From Bordetella ansorpii (GTDB lineage: Bacteria > Pseudomonadota > Gammaproteobacteria > Burkholderiales > Burkholderiaceae_B): 64,000 nt of DNA. Where the stretch lies: contig NZ_FKBS01000013.1 in the NCBI RefSeq assembly GCF_900078315.1, positions 91,982 to 155,981 of the forward strand. Reading direction: 5' to 3'. Each line of letters opens with the position of its first letter. Within the stretch, counting starts at the first letter, position 1. Shown here in pieces: positions 9,416-19,236 of the stretch. The notes under the pieces are model-generated. The model was not told the origin of the DNA, ran no database searches, and worked only from the letters and a program-made list of their open reading frames with translations. The position numbers and the translations under genes are program-made.

Positions 9416-9796
9416 ATGGCTGCCAACAATTACGGTCCCAAGCGCCTGGTCGTCGGCGCGCACTACGGCACCATGGACTTCATCGTCCAGCGCATCACCG
9501 CGGTCATCATGGCCGTGTACACGCTGGTGCTGATCGTCGGCGCGCTCGCCATGCCGGCCTTCACCTTCGAACACTGGCAGGCCCTGTTCACGTTCCACGT
9601 GTTCGCGCTGCCCGTCGGCCAGCTCCTGGCGACGCTCGCTTTCTTTGCGCTGGCCTATCACGCCTGGATCGGCGTGCGGGACATCTGGATGGACTATGTG
9701 CAGCCGGTCGGCGTGCGTCTGCTGCTGCAGGTGCTGACCCTTCTGTGGCTGATCGGTTCCGTCGTCTATTTCGCGCAAATCCTCTGGAGAATCTAA
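9416..9796 (+). CDS. sdhD: Succinate dehydrogenase membrane anchor subunit
   Basis: Second membrane anchor of complex II; with SdhC it holds heme b and the ubiquinone site. It has 126 residues and three predicted transmembrane helices. The motif ALAYHAWIGVRDIWMDYV corresponds to the heme-ligand His and quinone-site Asp-Tyr region of SdhD proteins. It starts immediately after the sdhC stop and ends 3 nt before the sdhA start. Confidence 0.95.
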   Translation: MAANNYGPKRLVVGAHYGTMDFIVQRITAVIMAVYTLVLIVGALAMPAFTFEHWQALFTFHVFALPVGQLLATLAFFALAYHAWIGVRDIWMDYVQPVGVRLLLQVLTLLWLIGSVVYFAQILWRI

Positions 9797-9799
9797 GCC

Positions 9800-11578
9800 G
9801 TGGTCGCTGTCACCAAATCCTTGCCGCGCCGCCAGTTTGATGTGGTGGTCGTGGGCGCCGGCGGAGCCGGCATGCGCTGTTCGTTGCAACTGGCCCAGGC
9901 CGGCCTGTCCGTCGCCGTCCTGTCCAAAGTGTTCCCCACCCGCTCGCACACCGTCGCGGCGCAGGGCGGCGTGAGCGCCTCGCTGGGCAACATGAGCGAA
10001 GACAACTGGTACTGGCACATGTACGACACCGTCAAGGGGTCGGACTGGCTGGGCGACCAGGACGCCATCGAATTCATGTGCCGCGAAGCCCCCAGCGCCG
10101 TGTACGAGATGGAACACTTCGGCATGCCGTTCGACCGCAATCCGGACGGCACCATCTACCAACGTCCGTTCGGTGGACACACCGCGAATTTCGGTGAAAA
10201 ACCGGTGCAACGCGCCTGTGCCGCCGCCGACCGTACCGGCCACGCGCTGCTGCACACGCTCTACCAGCGCAACGTCTCGGCCCGCACCCAGTTCTTCGTC
10301 GAATGGATGGCGCTGGACCTGCTGCGCAACGAAGCCGGCGACGTCGTGGGCGTGACCGCCCTCGAAATGGAAACGGGCGAGATCTACATCCTCGAAGCCA
10401 AGACCACGGTGATGGCCACCGGCGGCGCGGGCCGTATCTGGGCCGCTTCCACCAACGCCTTCATCAACACCGGTGACGGCCTGGGCATGGCGGCGCGCGC
10501 CGGCATCCCGCTGCAGGACATGGAATTCTGGCAATTCCACCCGACCGGCGTGGCCGGCGCGGGCGTGCTGATCACCGAAGGCGTGCGCGGCGAAGGCGGC
10601 ATCCTGCTGAACAAGGATGGCGAACGCTTCATGGAGCGCTACGCGCCCACGCTGAAGGATCTGGCGCCGCGCGACTTCGTGTCGCGCTCGATGGACCAGG
10701 AAATCAAGGAAGGCCGCGGCTGCGGTCCGGACGGCAGCTACGTCGTGCTCAAGCTCGACCACCTGGGCGCCGACGTGATCAACAAGCGCCTGCCGTCGAT
10801 CCGCGAGATCGCCATCAAGTTCGGCAACGTCGATCCGATCAAGGAACCGATCCCCGTCGTTCCCACCATCCATTACCAGATGGGCGGCATTCCGGCCAAC
10901 TATCATGGCCAGGTGCTCGAGAACATCAACGGCGAGAACAAGGTCGTCAACGGCCTGTACGCCATCGGCGAATGCGCCGCGGTGTCGGTGCACGGCGCCA
11001 ACCGCCTGGGCACCAACTCGCTGCTGGACCTGATCGTGTTCGGCCGCGCCACCGGCAACCACATCGTGAGCTCGCACCCCGAGCGCGTGCGTTCGCACCA
11101 GCCGGTGCCCAAGGAGTCCCTCGACTTCTCGCTGAACCGCGTCAACGAACTGGAAAGCCGCGCCACGGGTGAAAAGACCCAGGACGTGGCCAACGCCATC
11201 CGCTTCTCGATGCAGCGCCACTGCGGCGTGTTCCGCACGCTGGAACTGCTGAACGAAGGCGTGGGCCAGATCGAAGAGCTGGCCGAGCAGGCCAAGCACA
11301 TCTCCTTCAAGGACAAGTCGAAGGTGTTCAACACCGCCCGCGTCGAGGCGCTGGAACTGGCCAACATGACCGAAGTGGCCCGCGCCACCATCAAGTCGGC
11401 CGCCGCCCGCACCGAAAGCCGCGGCGCCCATGCGCTGGACGACCACCCGACTCGCGACGACGAGAACTGGCTCAAGCACACGCTGTGGTATTCGGAAGGC
11501 AGCCGCCTCGACTACAAGCCGGTGCAGATGAAGCCGATGACGGTCGAGTCCTTCCCGCCCAAGGCGCGTACCTTCTAA
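9800..11578 (+). CDS. sdhA: Succinate dehydrogenase flavoprotein subunit
   Basis: Catalytic FAD subunit of complex II, oxidising succinate to fumarate. The protein has 592 residues, full length. The N-terminal dinucleotide motif [11 protein letters not shown] is followed by [14 protein letters not shown], which contains the histidine that covalently binds FAD. The active-site regions EFWQFHPTG and a C-terminal [10 protein letters not shown] stretch are present. The start is GTG at 9800, 3 nt after sdhD. SdhE, which flavinylates this subunit, is encoded just downstream. Confidence 0.97.
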   Translation: MVAVTKSLPRRQFDVVVVGAGGAGMRCSLQLAQAGLSVAVLSKVFPTRSHTVAAQGGVSASLGNMSEDNWYWHMYDTVKGSDWLGDQDAIEFMCREAPSAVYEMEHFGMPFDRNPDGTIYQRPFGGHTANFGEKPVQRACAAADRTGHALLHTLYQRNVSARTQFFVEWMALDLLRNEAGDVVGVTALEMETGEIYILEAKTTVMATGGAGRIWAASTNAFINTGDGLGMAARAGIPLQDMEFWQFHPTGVAGAGVLITEGVRGEGGILLNKDGERFMERYAPTLKDLAPRDFVSRSMDQEIKEGRGCGPDGSYVVLKLDHLGADVINKRLPSIREIAIKFGNVDPIKEPIPVVPTIHYQMGGIPANYHGQVLENINGENKVVNGLYAIGECAAVSVHGANRLGTNSLLDLIVFGRATGNHIVSSHPERVRSHQPVPKESLDFSLNRVNELESRATGEKTQDVANAIRFSMQRHCGVFRTLELLNEGVGQIEELAEQAKHISFKDKSKVFNTARVEALELANMTEVARATIKSAAARTESRGAHALDDHPTRDDENWLKHTLWYSEGSRLDYKPVQMKPMTVESFPPKARTF

Positions 11579-11598
11579 GACCGGATCCGAGCAAAACC

Positions 11599-12315
11599 AT
11601 GAGCAACAAGCGTATCGTCAAGTTCGAAATCTACCGCTACGATCCTGACAAGGACGAGCGTCCGTACATGCAGAAGCTGGAAGTCGAACTCCAGCCCACC
11701 GACAAGATGCTGCTCGATGCGCTGGTGCGCATCAAGAACGACGTCGATGACAGCCTGGCCCTGCGCCGCTCGTGCCGTGAAGGCGTGTGCGGTTCCGACG
11801 CCATGAACATCAACGGCAAGAACGGCCTGGCCTGCACGACCAACCTGCGCGAGCTGAAGGAGCCCATCGTCCTGAAGCCGCTGCCCGGCCTGCCCGTGAT
11901 CCGCGACCTGATCGTGGACATGACGCACTTCTTCAACCAGTACCACTCGATCCGTCCGTACCTCATCAACGACACGCCGCCGCCCGAACGCGAGCGCCTG
12001 CAGTCGCCCGAGGCCCGCGAAGAGCTCGACGGCCTGTACGAGTGCATCCTGTGCGCCTGCTGCTCGACGTCCTGCCCGTCGTTCTGGTGGAATCCGGACA
12101 AGTTCGTCGGTCCGGCCGGCCTGCTGCAAGCCTACCGCTTCATCGCCGACAGCCGCGACGAAGCCACCGGCTCGCGTCTGGACAACCTGGAAGACCCGTA
12201 CCGCCTGTTCCGCTGCCACACCATCATGAACTGCGTCGACGTCTGTCCGAAGGGATTGAATCCGACGAAGGCCATCGGCAAGATCAAGGAACTGATGGTT
12301 CGCCGGACGGTCTAG
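11599..12315 (+). CDS. sdhB: Succinate dehydrogenase iron-sulfur subunit
   Basis: Electron-transfer subunit of complex II, with 238 residues. All three cluster motifs are visible: [13 protein letters not shown] plus a later Cys for the [2Fe-2S] cluster, [12 protein letters not shown] for the [4Fe-4S] cluster, and [14 protein letters not shown] for the [3Fe-4S] cluster. The ATG at 11599 gives [20 protein letters not shown], the expected start. It lies 20 bp after sdhA and 33 bp before sdhE in one operon. Confidence 0.97.
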   Translation: MSNKRIVKFEIYRYDPDKDERPYMQKLEVELQPTDKMLLDALVRIKNDVDDSLALRRSCREGVCGSDAMNINGKNGLACTTNLRELKEPIVLKPLPGLPVIRDLIVDMTHFFNQYHSIRPYLINDTPPPERERLQSPEAREELDGLYECILCACCSTSCPSFWWNPDKFVGPAGLLQAYRFIADSRDEATGSRLDNLEDPYRLFRCHTIMNCVDVCPKGLNPTKAIGKIKELMVRRTV

Positions 12316-12348
12316 TCCGAGGATGCTTTACAAGGTGAGGAAATTGAA

Positions 12349-12609
12349 ATGAGCGGCCTGACCGAGTTGCAAAGGGCGCGCCTGCGTTGGCGGGCGCGTC
12401 GCGGTCTGCTTGAGAACGACCTCATCATTACGCGGTATCTGGATGCCTACGAGGACCAGCTTACCGATCAAGACGTAGCCGAGCTGACGCAGCTCTTCGA
12501 GATGGGCGACAACGACCTGCTCGACGTACTGCTGGCGCGCAAAGAACTCGAGGGCGTGTACGACACGCCCGCGTTGCGCGTCATCATTGGCCGGATGCGC
12601 GAGCTCTGA
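12349..12609 (+). CDS. sdhE: FAD assembly factor SdhE
   Basis: Small protein of 86 residues that promotes covalent attachment of FAD to SdhA. It carries the family pattern RRGLLENDLIITRYLD (RGxxE motif) followed by an acidic helical C-terminal half. GAGGAA lies about 10 nt upstream of the ATG. It sits between sdhB and gltA, the usual betaproteobacterial position. Confidence 0.93.
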   Translation: MSGLTELQRARLRWRARRGLLENDLIITRYLDAYEDQLTDQDVAELTQLFEMGDNDLLDVLLARKELEGVYDTPALRVIIGRMREL

Positions 12610-12630
12610 TCCAACTTGAGGATATTTGTG

Positions 12631-13935
12631 ATGAACCTGTCTGACAAAAAAGCCACCCTGTCCTTCTCGGACGGTAGCCCCTCCGTCGAGTTCCCCGTGT
12701 ACAAGGGCACTGTCGGTCCCGATGTGGTCGACATCCGCAAGCTGTACGGCCAGACCGGCATGTTCACGTTCGACCCGGGCTTCATGTCGACCGCGGCGTG
12801 CGAATCGGGCATCACCTATATCGACGGCGACAAGGGCGAACTGCTGTACCGCGGCTTCCCGATCGAGCAACTGGCCGTCAACTGCGACTTCCTGGACATC
12901 TGCTACCTGATCCTGAACGGCGAACTGCCCAACGGCGAGCAGAAGAAGGACTTCGACACGCAGGTCACGCACCACACGCTGGTCAACGAGCAACTGCACT
13001 TCTTCCTGCGCGGCTTCCGCCGCGACGCGCACCCGATGGCCGTGCTGACTGGCCTGGTGGGCGCGCTGTCGGCCTTCTATCACGACTCGACCGACATCAC
13101 GAACCCCGAGCACCGCCACATCTCGGCGATCCGCCTGATCGCCAAGATGCCGACCCTGGTCGCGATGGCGTACAAGTACTCGCAAGGCCAGCCGTTCATC
13201 TACCCGCGCAACGACCTGTCGTACACCGGCAACTTCCTGCGCATGATGTTCGCCACGCCGTGCGAAGACTACAAGGTCAACGAAGTGGTCGAGCGCGCGC
13301 TGGACCGCATCTTCGTGCTGCACGCCGACCACGAGCAGAACGCCTCCACCTCGACCGTGCGCCTGTGCGGTTCGTCGGGCACCAACCCGTTCGCCGCCAT
13401 CTCGGCCGGCGTGGCGTGCCTGTGGGGCCCGGCTCACGGCGGCGCCAACGAAGCCTGCCTGCAGATGCTCGAAGAGCTGCAAGCCAACGGCGGCATCGAC
13501 AAGGTCGGCGAGTTCATGGAGAAGGTCAAGGACAAGAACTCGGGCGTGCGCCTGATGGGCTTCGGCCACCGCGTCTACAAGAACTACGATCCGCGCGCCA
13601 AGCTGATGCAGGAAACCTGCAAGGAAGTGCTGGCCGCCCTGGGCCTGGAAAACGACCCGCTGTTCAAGCTGGCCATGGAACTGGAGCGCATCGCCCTGGA
13701 AGATCCGTACTTCGTGCAGCGCAAGCTGTACCCGAACGTCGACTTCTACTCGGGTATCGTGCAGCGCGCCATCGGCATCCCCACCTCGCTGTTCACGGCC
13801 ATCTTCGCGCTGGCCCGCACGGTGGGCTGGATCGCCCAGTGGAACGAAATGCTGTCCGATCCCGACTACAAGATCGGCCGTCCGCGCCAGCTGTTCACCG
13901 GCCACGTCACCCGCGACGTGCCCACGCAGCGCTAA
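12631..13935 (+). CDS. gltA: Citrate synthase (type II)
   Basis: Condenses acetyl-CoA and oxaloacetate to citrate. The 434-residue product matches the hexameric, NADH-regulated GltA size class. Catalytic-region motifs [12 protein letters not shown] and [16 protein letters not shown] are intact. The ATG at 12631 is preferred over an upstream in-frame non-ATG because GAGGA lies about 8 nt before it. It is the last gene of the sdh cluster and is followed by a strong terminator. Confidence 0.97.
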   Translation: MNLSDKKATLSFSDGSPSVEFPVYKGTVGPDVVDIRKLYGQTGMFTFDPGFMSTAACESGITYIDGDKGELLYRGFPIEQLAVNCDFLDICYLILNGELPNGEQKKDFDTQVTHHTLVNEQLHFFLRGFRRDAHPMAVLTGLVGALSAFYHDSTDITNPEHRHISAIRLIAKMPTLVAMAYKYSQGQPFIYPRNDLSYTGNFLRMMFATPCEDYKVNEVVERALDRIFVLHADHEQNASTSTVRLCGSSGTNPFAAISAGVACLWGPAHGGANEACLQMLEELQANGGIDKVGEFMEKVKDKNSGVRLMGFGHRVYKNYDPRAKLMQETCKEVLAALGLENDPLFKLAMELERIALEDPYFVQRKLYPNVDFYSGIVQRAIGIPTSLFTAIFALARTVGWIAQWNEMLSDPDYKIGRPRQLFTGHVTRDVPTQR

Positions 13936-13983
13936 GACGCCGCGCTGCCGGAACGGGCTGCTTCAGTCCGGCCCGGCAGCAGC

Positions 13984-14033
13984 AAAGCCCCCGAATGCCG
14001 GACGCCTGTCCGATGTTCGGGGGCTTTTTCTTT
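13984..14033 (+). terminator. Intrinsic terminator after gltA
   Basis: AAAGCCCCCGAA (13984-13995) pairs with TTCGGGGGCTTT (14016-14027), with additional pairing inside the loop (GGAC/GTCC). A TTTTTCTTT tail follows. This closes the sdh-gltA operon. Confidence 0.9.
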
Positions 14034-14058
14034 CCGGGCGACCCCGCGGACATCAGAA

Positions 14059-14094
14059 CAAAAATGCCCCTTCAGGCCTGGGCCGAAGGGGCAT
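14059..14094 (-). terminator. Intrinsic terminator of the TonB receptor gene
   Basis: ATGCCCCTTC at 14064-14073 pairs with GAAGGGGCAT at 14085-14094. On the minus strand the stem is followed by TTTTTG, as expected for a terminator 40 bp past the receptor stop codon. It sits back to back with the gltA terminator. Confidence 0.85.
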
Positions 14095-14135
14095 GCATTG
14101 CATTCGCGTGCCGCTTGGCGGGCGGCAGCGCGCGA

Positions 14136-16229
14136 TCAGAACTTGTAGTTCATGCTCAGCGTCACCGTGCGTTCGGCGCCGTAATAGCAGAACTCCAGCG
14201 AGTTGCACGCGGCCACGTATTTCTTGTCCAGCAGGTTCTGCACGTTCAGGCGGGCGCTCAGGCCCTGCACGCCCAGGGCCTTGAAGTCGTAGCCCACCGC
14301 CAGGTCCAGCAGCGTGTACGACGGCAGCACGTGGGTATTGGCGCGGTCCGACACGATGCCGTTGGCGTAGCGCACGCCCAGCGCCGTGTTCAGCCCCTGC
14401 AGGGCGCCGGTGTGGTGATAGTTGGCCCACACGCTGGCCAGGTGCTTCGGCGCATACACCGCGCGATTGCCCTGGTTGCCGTCGTCGCTCTTGCTGTAGC
14501 GCACATCGTTGTACGTATAGCTGGCCAGCACGTTGAACTGCTTCGTCAGCCAGGTATTGGCTTCCAGTTCCACGCCCTCGGATTCGATCTCGCCCACGGC
14601 GCGGTACGGATCGGTGGGTTGCTCTTTGGTCGCCACGTTCTTCTGCTTGATGTTGAACACGGCGATGCCATAGGTGCTGCGGGTGCCTGGCGCCTGGTAC
14701 TTCACGCCGGCCTCGACCTGCCTGCCTTCCATGGGCTCGAGCAGATTGCCCTGCACGTCCACGAAATTGGTCGGCGTGAAGGCCGTGGAATAGCTGACGT
14801 ACGGCGCGAAGCCGCTGTCGAAGCGGTAGAGCAGGCCGGCGCGGCTGCTGAACTGCGAGTCGTTCAGCTTGCTGGTCACGCCGGTGTCCAGGTTCTTGCT
14901 GCGGATGTCGACCTTGTCGTAGCGGCCGCCCAGCGACAGGCGCCAGTTTTCCCACGCCATGATGTCCTGCGCGTAGAAGCCGGTCTGCTTCAGCTTGTGC
15001 GCCTCGCGCGTGGGCGGATACATGGCCGTGGCCGACGCGCCATACGACGGATCGAAGGCATCGATGGCGGGATAGGCGCCCGAGGGCCAACTGACGTCGT
15101 TCTCGCGCCACTGGTAGTCCATGCCGGTCAGCAGCGTGTGCGCGACCGGGCCGGTGTTCAGGCGCAGTTCGAACTGGTTGTCCACCGACAGGGCGTTGAG
15201 TTTCTCCTTGCTGCCCGAGAAATAGCGGTTCAGCGTGGTGGGCGAGGCCCAGCCATAGGCGTACACCTGGCTGAGTTCGACCTCGGACTCCAGGTACTGC
15301 AGGTTCTGCCGGAAGCTCAGGTTGTCGTTGAAGTGATGCTCCAGCCCGTAGCCCACCAGGTTCTGGTTGCGCTTGTACTTTTCCACATCGGGCTCGCCCT
15401 CGAAGAACGAACGCGAGAGCTTGCGGCCGTTGTACGGCACGACCGTGCCTTCGTACGGCAGGCCCGAGTGGTAGCCGCCTTCGGGATCGCGATGCAGATA
15501 GGCCATCACGTCCAGGGTGGTGTCGGGCGTGATCTTCCAGGTCAGCGAGGGCATCAGCGCGTAGCGCTCTTCCTTGACGTGATCGACCTGCGTGTCGGTG
15601 CGGCGAGCCTTGCCGGCCAGGCGGAAAGCCACGTCGCCGCTTTGCAGCGGCTGGTTGATGTCGAAGGCCGCATAGGCCTGGTGCTTGTCGCCGAATCCCA
15701 GTTCGATCTCGCGGCTGGCGTCGAAGTCCGCCTTGCGGGTCTGCAGCGCGACGATGCCGCCGGGCGACGACTGGCCATACAGCACCGAGGCCGGACCGCG
15801 GATCACTTCCACGCTGTCCAGGAACCAGGGGTCGACCACCAGCGAACTGTGCGAATTGGTGTCGCCCAGGATCTTCAGGCCGTTCAGATAGGTGTTGCCC
15901 AGGCTGCCGTCGGAGAAGCCGCGCAGCACGATGTAGTCGAAACGGTTGGAAGCGCCCACCTGGTTGCTGAACACGCCGGCGGTATAGGCCGTGGCGCGCT
16001 GCACGCTGGTGGCGCCTTGCGCCTGCATCTGCTCGCGGTCGATCACGGTGACGGCCTGCGGCGTTTCCACCACGGGCGTGAGGGACTTGGTCGCGCCTTG
16101 CTGGGCGGTCACCGTGACGGCTTGCAGTGTCTGCGTATCGGCGTTGCCGGTGGCCTGAGCCTGGGCCTGCGCCCAGGAGGTGGCGGCCAGCAGGGAGATC
16201 GCCAGGGATAGCTTGGTCTTGCGAAACAT
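14136..16229 (-). CDS. TonB-dependent siderophore receptor (ferrichrome/ferrioxamine type)
   Basis: Outer-membrane receptor of 697 residues for a ferric siderophore. A signal peptide covers about residues 1-26 (AISLLAATSWAQAQAQA). The plug domain includes ETPQAVTVIDREQMQAQG, LRGFSDGS and VEVIRGPASVLYGQSSPGG. The barrel ends NLLDKKYVAAC and the terminal beta-strand TVTLSMNYKF with the usual C-terminal Phe. These motifs fit the FhuA/FoxA-like siderophore subfamily, but the ligand cannot be read from sequence. ATG 16229 is preferred over a GTG at 16235. The AraC-type gene upstream on the same strand is the likely activator. Confidence 0.92.
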   Translation of the reverse strand: MFRKTKLSLAISLLAATSWAQAQAQATGNADTQTLQAVTVTAQQGATKSLTPVVETPQAVTVIDREQMQAQGATSVQRATAYTAGVFSNQVGASNRFDYIVLRGFSDGSLGNTYLNGLKILGDTNSHSSLVVDPWFLDSVEVIRGPASVLYGQSSPGGIVALQTRKADFDASREIELGFGDKHQAYAAFDINQPLQSGDVAFRLAGKARRTDTQVDHVKEERYALMPSLTWKITPDTTLDVMAYLHRDPEGGYHSGLPYEGTVVPYNGRKLSRSFFEGEPDVEKYKRNQNLVGYGLEHHFNDNLSFRQNLQYLESEVELSQVYAYGWASPTTLNRYFSGSKEKLNALSVDNQFELRLNTGPVAHTLLTGMDYQWRENDVSWPSGAYPAIDAFDPSYGASATAMYPPTREAHKLKQTGFYAQDIMAWENWRLSLGGRYDKVDIRSKNLDTGVTSKLNDSQFSSRAGLLYRFDSGFAPYVSYSTAFTPTNFVDVQGNLLEPMEGRQVEAGVKYQAPGTRSTYGIAVFNIKQKNVATKEQPTDPYRAVGEIESEGVELEANTWLTKQFNVLASYTYNDVRYSKSDDGNQGNRAVYAPKHLASVWANYHHTGALQGLNTALGVRYANGIVSDRANTHVLPSYTLLDLAVGYDFKALGVQGLSARLNVQNLLDKKYVAACNSLEFCYYGAERTVTLSMNYKF

Positions 16230-16250
16230 CGTCACGCTCTCTGATTGGGA

Positions 16251-16266
16251 AATAATCGGAATTATT
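16251..16266. promoter_or_regulatory. AATAAT-N4-ATTATT palindrome upstream of the receptor (possible Fur site)
   Basis: AATAATCGGAATTATT is a 6-4-6 palindrome located 22 bp before the receptor ATG, inside the 105-bp araC-receptor gap. The repeated NATWAT pattern is Fur-box-like, although the match to the 19-bp consensus is only partial. Confidence 0.4.
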
Positions 16267-16334
16267 CTTATTTGCGGTTCCGGCGAGCTATGCGGCCCGA
16301 TCAGTTCCGTATGCGCGGCGTTCAGCGCGGCGGC

Positions 16335-17288
16335 TCAGCACAGGTCGCGAGGGGGCGAGCCGTAGCGCTTGCGAAAGGCGGTGGCGAAATTGGTGGCGTG
16401 GCGATAGCCGCACATGTGCGCGGCCTGCTGCACGGAATAGCCCTGCAGCAGATACTGGCGCGCCAGCGCCAGTCGGAGGTCACGCAGATAGTCGAAGACC
16501 GGCGCGCCGACCCACAGCCGGAACTTGCTGCGAAAGCTGCTGGGGCTCATGGCGGCCTGGGCCGCCAGTTGTTCCAGGGTGTAGTCTTGCTGGGGCGCCA
16601 GGTCCAGTTGCCGGCGTACGGCTTCGATCCGCTCCCGCTCGCCGGGCGACAGGGGCGCGGCGCGGGCGCCGCCGATTTCGCCTACGCCATGCGCCAGCAG
16701 TTGCAGGGCCAGTCCCTCGGTCAGCAGGCGCCGTTGCAGCGGGTTCATGCCAGGCAACTGCTGCAATTGCCGCAGCGATTGGGACAAGGTTGCGGGCAGG
16801 CGCCACAGGCGCGGCAGCCCGCCGTGCTGTTCCTGCCAGCCGGCCAGCAGGCCCGACAGCGAGTCGGGGGCGGCTGCGTCCTGCGTGTCCAGGGCCAGGG
16901 TGACGGTCTCCAATTGCTGCTGGTGCGCGTGCACGGCATGCAGCACGCTGTCCGGGCCCAGGTCGGCCGCCAGGGCGACGCCCGGCTGCAGGTCGTAGTG
17001 CCGGCCCGCGATATCCAGTGAAACCCGGCCCTGCAATACCACCAGCAGGAAGAACGAGGTGGCGCGCGTGGACAGCGACTCGTAGGGCTGCAGCACTTCC
17101 AGGCAGGAGTGCGTGAGGTTCAGCGCCGACGGGAACGTCACTTCATGCACGCTGCCGCGCAGCACCTCGCGGCTGCTGGCCGGGCACAATAAAGGAAAGT
17201 GGTAGTCGATGCCGAAACGATGGCCGAAACCCAGCAGGTCGCTGACGGACAATTGTCGCAACGGAGCGTGGGATGCCGGGTCGTGCAT
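16335..17288 (-). CDS. AraC-family regulator, PchR/siderophore-responsive type
   Basis: A 317-residue regulator. The N-terminal half looks like the ligand-sensing domain found in PchR-like proteins (FFLLVVLQGRVSLDIAGRHY). The C-terminal roughly 100 residues hold two AraC helix-turn-helix motifs (YTLEQLAAQAAMSPSSFRSK and YSVQQAAHMCGYRHATNF) and end in the typical FRKRYGSPPRD. It lies directly upstream of the TonB receptor on the same strand, so it most likely activates receptor expression when the cognate siderophore is present. Confidence 0.9.
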   Translation of the reverse strand: MHDPASHAPLRQLSVSDLLGFGHRFGIDYHFPLLCPASSREVLRGSVHEVTFPSALNLTHSCLEVLQPYESLSTRATSFFLLVVLQGRVSLDIAGRHYDLQPGVALAADLGPDSVLHAVHAHQQQLETVTLALDTQDAAAPDSLSGLLAGWQEQHGGLPRLWRLPATLSQSLRQLQQLPGMNPLQRRLLTEGLALQLLAHGVGEIGGARAAPLSPGERERIEAVRRQLDLAPQQDYTLEQLAAQAAMSPSSFRSKFRLWVGAPVFDYLRDLRLALARQYLLQGYSVQQAAHMCGYRHATNFATAFRKRYGSPPRDLC

Positions 17289-17455
17289 GAAAGGGGCCTG
17301 AAAAGAGAACCGAGACGCATTGTATTTTGTCGGCCTGTTTCACGATGCCGCGTCCGCGATTTTGGCAATAACGCGACACTCGGTGGATCGAAGTCTGTCC
17401 TGGTCCGCAAGGCTGGCGCGTTGCGCGAGCCTCGATCGGCGATATCATCGCCGGC

Positions 17456-18562
17456 ATGATTCCGATCGCAGTTCCTTCCGCTGCCAGCATTCTTCTGCTG
17501 CTGTTGTCCTTCGTGCTGGGACTGTGGCTGATTTCCTGGCTGGTGCTGCTGGCATTCAGCAAGGGTTCGCGCCAGTGGCTGATGAAGAAACCCCGGCGCA
17601 ACATCGGCATCCTGGTGGCGCTGGCCGTGCTGTCGGTGCCCGGCTATTCGTTCGAGTACATCCTGATCGCCAGCGGCCGCGAAAGCGCCCGGCGCGAGGC
17701 GGCGCTGCGCGTGACCTTGCCGCAGGCGCAGACGTTGGGCGGGGTGGAAATGCCGGCGGGCACGCGCCTGGAGCTGGACCGCGAAGGGCGGCTGGACACG
17801 TTCGTGCTGGCCGAGTTCGATGCGCCGGTATCGGCCTACGGTGTGCAGGCCACGCGCATCCGGCGCACGCTGTCCTCCGACTACGACGAGCAGTTCAACG
17901 AGATCAACCGTTATCCCGGCAGCGTGACGGTCTGGGGCCAGGGTGCGCAGGACGTGTCCGGCTGGCAATGCGATGCCTCGAAGAAGCTCGATTTCGACGC
18001 CCAGGACAAGGGCGCGCGCATCGGCTTCGACAAGTGCCTGCTGGCCGGCGGCAACCGCGTGGGCGACATCGTGTTGCCGGCGGGCGCGGAATTGCACGCT
18101 CGCACGGACGCCGCCTACGGCGATACGCAGACAGAGCCCGTGCGCTGGTCGGTCAGTGTGGACGGTCCCGAACCCCTGGCGGTGCAGGGACTGCTGCTGG
18201 GCCATCCCGCCTTGCACCTGGACGCCCAGCGGCGCCTGGTGCGCGTGGCGTACGGCGTGCTGGCCTGCCCGACGCGCCTGGGCCCGATGCACTATCCGGC
18301 GGAAACCGAGGTGCAGATGCTGCGCTATCCCTTGAGCCGCCGGATGCCGGGCGCCTGGGTCTTCACCCCGTATCTCGGCATGAGTGCTCCGCGCGACGAC
18401 GGCCCGGCCGTGCGGGCGGGCTCGTCGGTGCTGCAGCGCCTGGACGGCACGGTGCTGGACGTCGTGGCCAACGAGAAGCTCATGATCGAGCTGTATCCCA
18501 GGCTGGAAGTGGACGGCGTGGTGACGCCCGGGCCGGTCAACTGCCCGCAAGCGGCCAGGTAG
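17456..18562 (+). CDS. Unknown inner-membrane-anchored protein
   Basis: A 368-residue protein I do not recognise. Two hydrophobic segments at about 8-34 and 49-70 suggest an N-terminal membrane anchor. They are followed by roughly 290 soluble residues rich in short beta-like repeats, with phrases such as LPQAQTLGGVEMPAGTRLEL and DIVLPAGAELHA that hint at a repeated beta-fold recurring about every 130 residues. Codon use and GC match the neighbours, which supports a real gene. It is divergent from the AraC regulator with a 167-bp gap, and no functional partner is apparent. Confidence 0.7.
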   Translation: MIPIAVPSAASILLLLLSFVLGLWLISWLVLLAFSKGSRQWLMKKPRRNIGILVALAVLSVPGYSFEYILIASGRESARREAALRVTLPQAQTLGGVEMPAGTRLELDREGRLDTFVLAEFDAPVSAYGVQATRIRRTLSSDYDEQFNEINRYPGSVTVWGQGAQDVSGWQCDASKKLDFDAQDKGARIGFDKCLLAGGNRVGDIVLPAGAELHARTDAAYGDTQTEPVRWSVSVDGPEPLAVQGLLLGHPALHLDAQRRLVRVAYGVLACPTRLGPMHYPAETEVQMLRYPLSRRMPGAWVFTPYLGMSAPRDDGPAVRAGSSVLQRLDGTVLDVVANEKLMIELYPRLEVDGVVTPGPVNCPQAAR

Positions 18563-18643
18563 CGAGCCCGGCGTGGGGGCCGCGCGCGTCGGCGTCGGCC
18601 AGCAGTTCGTGCTCGGTCATGCGTGTCGCCGTGTGGACAGTGC

Positions 18644-19096
18644 CTACAGGCCCGCGCCGCGCGCCATCATCACCGCGCACAGCGGCAGCAGCACGAACAG
18701 GTGCGATTCGATCATCACCCAGCGGCGTGCGCCGAGTATGTCGCCGCGCGCCGGCACGAAGGCCGGATCCTCTTGCGCGTGCTTGCGCCAGCGCAGGAAG
18801 CGCCGCGTGGGCGGGATCGAACAGAGGCCGATCACCACGAACAGGCCCATCTTGGCGTGGAACCACGGATTGGGCGTGTAGAAGGCAATGCCTTTCGCGC
18901 CCAGCGTCAGGCGCAGCAGGCCGGTGACCAGCACGGCGACGGCGGAGACGGCGTACAGGCGGTCGTACCGCACCAGGCGCGACACGGTGTCCGGGGACAT
19001 GCCGGGCCGCAGCAGCACCGCTTCGGCGGTCAGCAGCACCACCAGCACGAACAGGGCAAGGAAGTGAAACCAGGCGAGCAGGGCGTCCAGCAACAT
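18644..19096 (-). CDS. DUF2214-family integral membrane protein
   Basis: A 150-residue protein with four hydrophobic segments (about 6-28, 50-70, 82-100 and 126-146). It matches the DUF2214 pattern, with an N-terminal WFHFLALFVLVVLLTAEAVL and the conserved RYDRLYAVSA. The function is unknown. The ATG at 19096 is chosen because TTGGAG lies about 7 nt upstream; the frame is open to 19150 but lacks a ribosome site there. Confidence 0.8.
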   Translation of the reverse strand: MLLDALLAWFHFLALFVLVVLLTAEAVLLRPGMSPDTVSRLVRYDRLYAVSAVAVLVTGLLRLTLGAKGIAFYTPNPWFHAKMGLFVVIGLCSIPPTRRFLRWRKHAQEDPAFVPARGDILGARRWVMIESHLFVLLPLCAVMMARGAGL

Positions 19097-19236
19097 GAGA
19101 GCTCCAAGCGTATTAGGCGGCCAGCGCGGCACGCCGGGGATTTGTACCACGAGAGGGTATCGACAGCGCAGGCCAGATGGCGCCGATGCACGACGGCACA
19201 GCTGCGTGCCTCAAGCGGCATCCGCGTCTGGCCAGC

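Noticed and set aside
12798-16211. A 1137-codon plus-strand frame spanning gltA and the TonB receptor
   Set aside because: It runs across a strong terminator and two real genes; the composition is Arg/Ala/Gly/Val repeats.
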